Part shown: piece by piece, positions 60,628-64,000 of the stretch
How positions within the stretch are numbered: position 1 is the stretch's first letter
How the letters are laid out: every line of letters begins with the position of its first letter
Assembly: GCA_964019425.1 (NCBI GenBank)
Contig: OZ025783.1
Span: 1,426,001-1,490,000, forward strand
Direction: 5' to 3'
Origin: Flectonema sp. DT1601
Lineage: Eukaryota; Euglenozoa; Diplonemea; Diplonemida; Diplonemidae
DNA length: 64,000 bases
The notes under the pieces: generated by a model
What the model saw: only the letters and a program-made list of their open reading frames with translations
Database searches by the model: none
What the model was told of the DNA's origin: nothing
Translations under genes and position numbers: made by a program

Positions 60628-63306
60628 ATGCAAGACCCTTTACATGGATCACACCATCACGTGTACATCCCTCACAGGAGTCGCGTGCAATGCAATTCTT
60701 GTTCAGAAGAACAAGTCACAGACACTGATATTAATATTGGAAGCTTCATGAATGTTGTTACAAAGGGAGAGATGTACCTTCGAGTTGTAGGAAGTAGAAT
60801 TAATGGAACAGTTGCAAGAGATGATATCGAAGTAATAGAAGCTCTTGTGTTCGTGTCGAGGTGGTTAGCGATAGCTCTGGATGAGTGCGCTTATGAAGAT
60901 GTTGTTTTCATCGCTTCTGAAGATAAGGATTTTATTGAAAAAGTAATTCCGGTTTTGGGATGTGTTGAACTTTTACTGTTGTCAGATTTCTGTTGGGATG
61001 AAGAATCGCAGGGATTGTATTTTAAAAAACCAACTCAACACCATCGCTGGACCAGTCGAAGAGGTGCTGCTATCCTACGTCTGGTTAGAGATGAGCTTAA
61101 CTTTCTATCACGTGGTCAACGTAAACACACAGCTGTTCTTCACGGATCTGATTCTATTCGTACTTATGTTGATGAGTTTAGTCGATTGGCTGCTGAATAT
61201 GATCGCCCTGATTCGTATCCAAATTTCAGCGACGCCATCTGTTGGATGCGTCTCCGTGATCACTTCATCACAGCTGCATCCGCAACAAAAGATCGCGAGC
61301 TTGCAGCTCATTATTCCCATTACTCTGAGCAGTCAACTCGATACCTTGAAAAGGTTCTTTCATACAATGAATATAATAATATTACTGAAGCTTTTAAAGG
61401 TGGATCTATAATGTCTTCGTGTAGGTTTTCAGAAGAATTACAGATGCAGAGATACTTGAAGAAGGAACGTCCGTGTTCCACAGGAAACAACACTCCAGCT
61501 GCAGGTAGTCTCTCTCCAAGTGGTGAGACGCCTTTGGGATCGCTGAGTCCGGAAATTATGAGAAGTCCGGGGATTACTTTAATTAGAAGCCCTTATCCAA
61601 AAGATAAGAAATTTGCATTTGAACGTGCGCTCCCAGTCTCACCACGTCTTCTTGTGAGAGAACCAGCCATGCAATTTGCTGGGTTATTAAATGTGGTCCA
61701 AAACTGTTTTATGAATTGTCTACTCCAAGCATACTACATGTCGAGATCCTTCACACAGGCTATTATGAATTTTCCTTCTGATTGGATAGAAGCGCCTACA
61801 AGTGATGAAATATGTTCAAAAGTTAAATTAATTCACAGACTGCAAGCAGTCTTCTCCTACTTAGAACTGTCTTCAGCCAGTTGTGTTAATCCTGAATATG
61901 TATTAGAGACTGTTGGTCAGGACAATCCTGCATTTCAAGATGGTGGTCAGCACGATCCGCATGAGTTTGCTGACGCTTTCATTGACATGGTCGTGAATGG
62001 TTTTAGTTCATTAAATAATCCAGACTTATCAGGTCCTCTTGATAAATTAGTATTCGGTGAATCTTTAGAAACGTCAATTGGAAGAGATGGACAACCAGGT
62101 GATGAAAGAAGAGAGAAAACCCTTCATTTCATTCCTTTATATCTCCCACAACCTGGAGAGAAAGTCAGAGGTCGTCCACCAGTTGGATGTTATACACCAA
62201 TTCCTTCATCTAAATCTGTGATCCCAATTCCACAATCGGAAGATCGTCATGTTTATAAAAATATCGACAAGCAGATCGCTGATTGCAACAGACAACTTAA
62301 ATTTAAAGACGAGGCTGACAAACAAACATCAGCAAAGGGTCTTAAATTATTAACATCATCAGGAAACTATCCATCTTTAGAAGTTCTCGTTGATATACTT
62401 GAAGACAATAACATTGAGCAAAGTGATGTTGAATACCTTCTTGAGACAGAAATCATTAATGAACCACCACAAACTGCTCATATTTCTCGTGTAAGTTTAT
62501 ACGATGCACTTGATCAGCTGACAATCGACTTTAAGGATGTCGAATCGAGCACAGCAGCGACATTAAAAAGTTTTACAATTCTTCCGAATTTGTTGATGTT
62601 TTATCTTCCAGCTCGTACTGCTGGTGTTGAGCATCGAATGGTTGATTTTAATATGAAGATACACCTTGATCGGTATGTCGATTCTACTGCTTCAAACAAC
62701 GCGAGAGATTCCAGCATGCGTTTGTTGGAAAGAGCTCAAGACTTAGAAAGGATCATCGCATCAAAGAATGACGTTATAAAACATTTAATTGAAACAATGA
62801 ACAGCAGACTTAACTTTTCTCAACAAGAATCAGAACTGTTCAGCTCTATGATTTCTGATAATCAAACAGTAGTGTCACAATCACACGATGAACTTGAAAT
62901 CACAAATGAAAACATTCTAAGTTGCTATGATGATATAGAGTCTTCTGACAAAAACACGTATCACTTACACGCCATTATAGTACATAAGGCTATTGCTGAA
63001 GATTTTGGTCATTACTATAGCTACGCTATTGATAGAAGAAATGGAAATCGTTGGATTAAATTTGACGATACTCGTGTTCTTACTGTATCACCTGAAGAAG
63101 TATTCTCTGAAGAGACTCGTCGTAATGTTTATTGTATGTTTTATGAGTCTGAGGAGTCTGTTTGTTCGTCAAAAGCAACTGATGTTGCGATTCCTCAGAG
63201 CATGAGAGAAATTATTCAGTACGAGGATAGACGTTGGAAACAAAAAACACAAGCTCGTTGTGAACAGCAGACTGTGCAACATCAACAGCTTGCTTCAATG
63301 CCGTAG
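60628..63306 (+). CDS. Ubiquitin-specific protease, USP25/28-like
   Basis: 892 aa. Catalytic core from ~residue 350: Cys box GLLNVVQNCFMNCLLQA (Cys360, with the oxyanion Asn five residues before it), a QQD-box equivalent QDGGQHDPHEFADAFIDM, and a His box YHLHAIIVHK then GHYYSYAIDRRNGNRWIKFD (His795, Asp813/814). HLDRYVDS and the His-box wording closely follow USP25/28. The usual GNTC before the catalytic Cys is VQNC here, yet Cys, His and Asp remain, so it could be active. A coiled insert (~690-760) separates the core halves, as in USP25/28. N-terminal ~340 residues are not recognised; no clear UBA or UIM is visible. Removes ubiquitin from unknown targets. Confidence 0.88.
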   Translation: MQDPLHGSHHHVYIPHRSRVQCNSCSEEQVTDTDINIGSFMNVVTKGEMYLRVVGSRINGTVARDDIEVIEALVFVSRWLAIALDECAYEDVVFIASEDKDFIEKVIPVLGCVELLLLSDFCWDEESQGLYFKKPTQHHRWTSRRGAAILRLVRDELNFLSRGQRKHTAVLHGSDSIRTYVDEFSRLAAEYDRPDSYPNFSDAICWMRLRDHFITAASATKDRELAAHYSHYSEQSTRYLEKVLSYNEYNNITEAFKGGSIMSSCRFSEELQMQRYLKKERPCSTGNNTPAAGSLSPSGETPLGSLSPEIMRSPGITLIRSPYPKDKKFAFERALPVSPRLLVREPAMQFAGLLNVVQNCFMNCLLQAYYMSRSFTQAIMNFPSDWIEAPTSDEICSKVKLIHRLQAVFSYLELSSASCVNPEYVLETVGQDNPAFQDGGQHDPHEFADAFIDMVVNGFSSLNNPDLSGPLDKLVFGESLETSIGRDGQPGDERREKTLHFIPLYLPQPGEKVRGRPPVGCYTPIPSSKSVIPIPQSEDRHVYKNIDKQIADCNRQLKFKDEADKQTSAKGLKLLTSSGNYPSLEVLVDILEDNNIEQSDVEYLLETEIINEPPQTAHISRVSLYDALDQLTIDFKDVESSTAATLKSFTILPNLLMFYLPARTAGVEHRMVDFNMKIHLDRYVDSTASNNARDSSMRLLERAQDLERIIASKNDVIKHLIETMNSRLNFSQQESELFSSMISDNQTVVSQSHDELEITNENILSCYDDIESSDKNTYHLHAIIVHKAIAEDFGHYYSYAIDRRNGNRWIKFDDTRVLTVSPEEVFSEETRRNVYCMFYESEESVCSSKATDVAIPQSMREIIQYEDRRWKQKTQARCEQQTVQHQQLASMP

Positions 63307-64000
63307 AAATTGTCATTATTGAGTTTTATGCGGTTCTCTTCTCTTAAACTTGCCCCTTTTTTTTTTATTATAGATTTTTAGATATTATTCCCATACCTTT
63401 TTCCCTGCTCAATTACGTTCTTCGATACAGTGATTTTTATTTGAACTGTCCTGCTGTTACTTCACTTCTCATCGTTTCCGACGTTCTACACTGTTTTCTT
63501 AAGTACTGTGTTGCTGATATTGTTTTTTTATTTTTTATTTTTTAAAATTATTCTTTTATTCTTGTTCGGTGGGTAAGATCATGCAACAAAACTTACCGTT
63601 CCTTTGTGAATGTATTATTGCCAATTGGCGTCAACAAACACTGTAAATCTTCCTTTTCATAGAATAATCCCAGCCCCGTTACCTCCCTTTTTTTATTTTT
63701 TTAAAATTTTTTTGTTTTATTTTTATTAGTCGTTAATCGTTATTATTGATCATATTTTTTTTTCTTTTTTTTTTGAAAAAATTTCATTGCAAACATGCAA
63801 AAAAAAAAAATATCAAAATCCTTACACAAAAAAAACATTGTAGTTGTGTGAAATTGAAAGCATGAAATGAGTGTCTTTATTCTTGTGGTTCAGTTTCTTG
63901 TGTATCTTGTGTTTGGGACCTTCGTTTGTAACCGTCAGCTATCTATCGAGCTTATGATTGTCAGTCGTTGCTGTCGTGTTAACTAAATCTAACAAAATCG
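63307..64000. other. 3' flanking spacer at window end
   Basis: T-rich with homopolymer runs and a 10-bp palindrome GCCAATTGGC (~63622-63631). No gene seen before the window ends. Confidence 0.5.

Overview
This is a window of nuclear DNA from an unidentified unicellular eukaryote, probably a flagellated protist. The eukaryotic signs are eight short spliceosomal introns (67-120 bp, GT-AG), a polycystin-like channel, an AP-5 mu subunit, Rit1, a USP-type deubiquitinase, two Ser/Thr kinases, IQ motifs and secreted Cys-rich multidomain proteins. TAA, TAG and TGA all serve as stops. Every convincing gene (about 21) lies on the + strand. Nearly every ATG has a pyrimidine-rich stretch ending in AG about 8-45 nt upstream. 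One-way gene order plus these acceptor-like sites suggests polycistronic transcription with spliced-leader trans-splicing, as in Euglenozoa or dinoflagellate relatives, but no spliced-leader gene was found and the lineage cannot be fixed from this sequence.

Layout. 1-386: 3' end of an FAD-dependent oxidoreductase. 387-1937: homopolymer and hairpin spacer. 1938-3299: AP-5 mu. 3415-16148: a five-exon giant gene (4146 aa) joining three tandem repeats of an unrecognised domain pair, ankyrin repeats and a C-terminal polycystin channel; the repeats carry almost identical DNA patches that look gene-converted. 16383-17655: four-exon ZIP (LIV-1/KE4-type) metal transporter with a His-rich N-terminus. 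18245-34500: a locally duplicated family of secreted Cys-rich proteins, with five intact genes (1 to 5 Cys modules), at least three fragments, a nearly perfect 3.1-kb tandem duplication, Pro-Thr-Ala-Val minisatellites, and spacers carrying a composite, apparently RNA-structured repeat. 34752-37402: Rit1 and a CAMK/SNF1-like kinase. 37403-41350: about 4 kb of poly-A/poly-T desert with short perfect hairpins. 41351-49330: four-TM protein, long coiled-coil protein, small beta-rich protein, RGR-rich disordered protein and an HDHD3-like HAD protein. 49472-52201: multi-TM MAP3K-like kinase. 52202-55823: second desert, with diverged copies of the composite repeat. 55824-63306: IQ protein, two disordered basic proteins and a USP25/28-like deubiquitinase.

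Most single-copy genes are housekeeping, trafficking, signalling or possibly ciliary, with no shared pathway evident. The parts most worth follow-up are the giant repeat-ankyrin-polycystin fusion, the expanding Cys-rich array, and the composite structured repeat present both in that array and far away at 53-56 kb. No retroviral, LTR or Polinton-like element was recognised.
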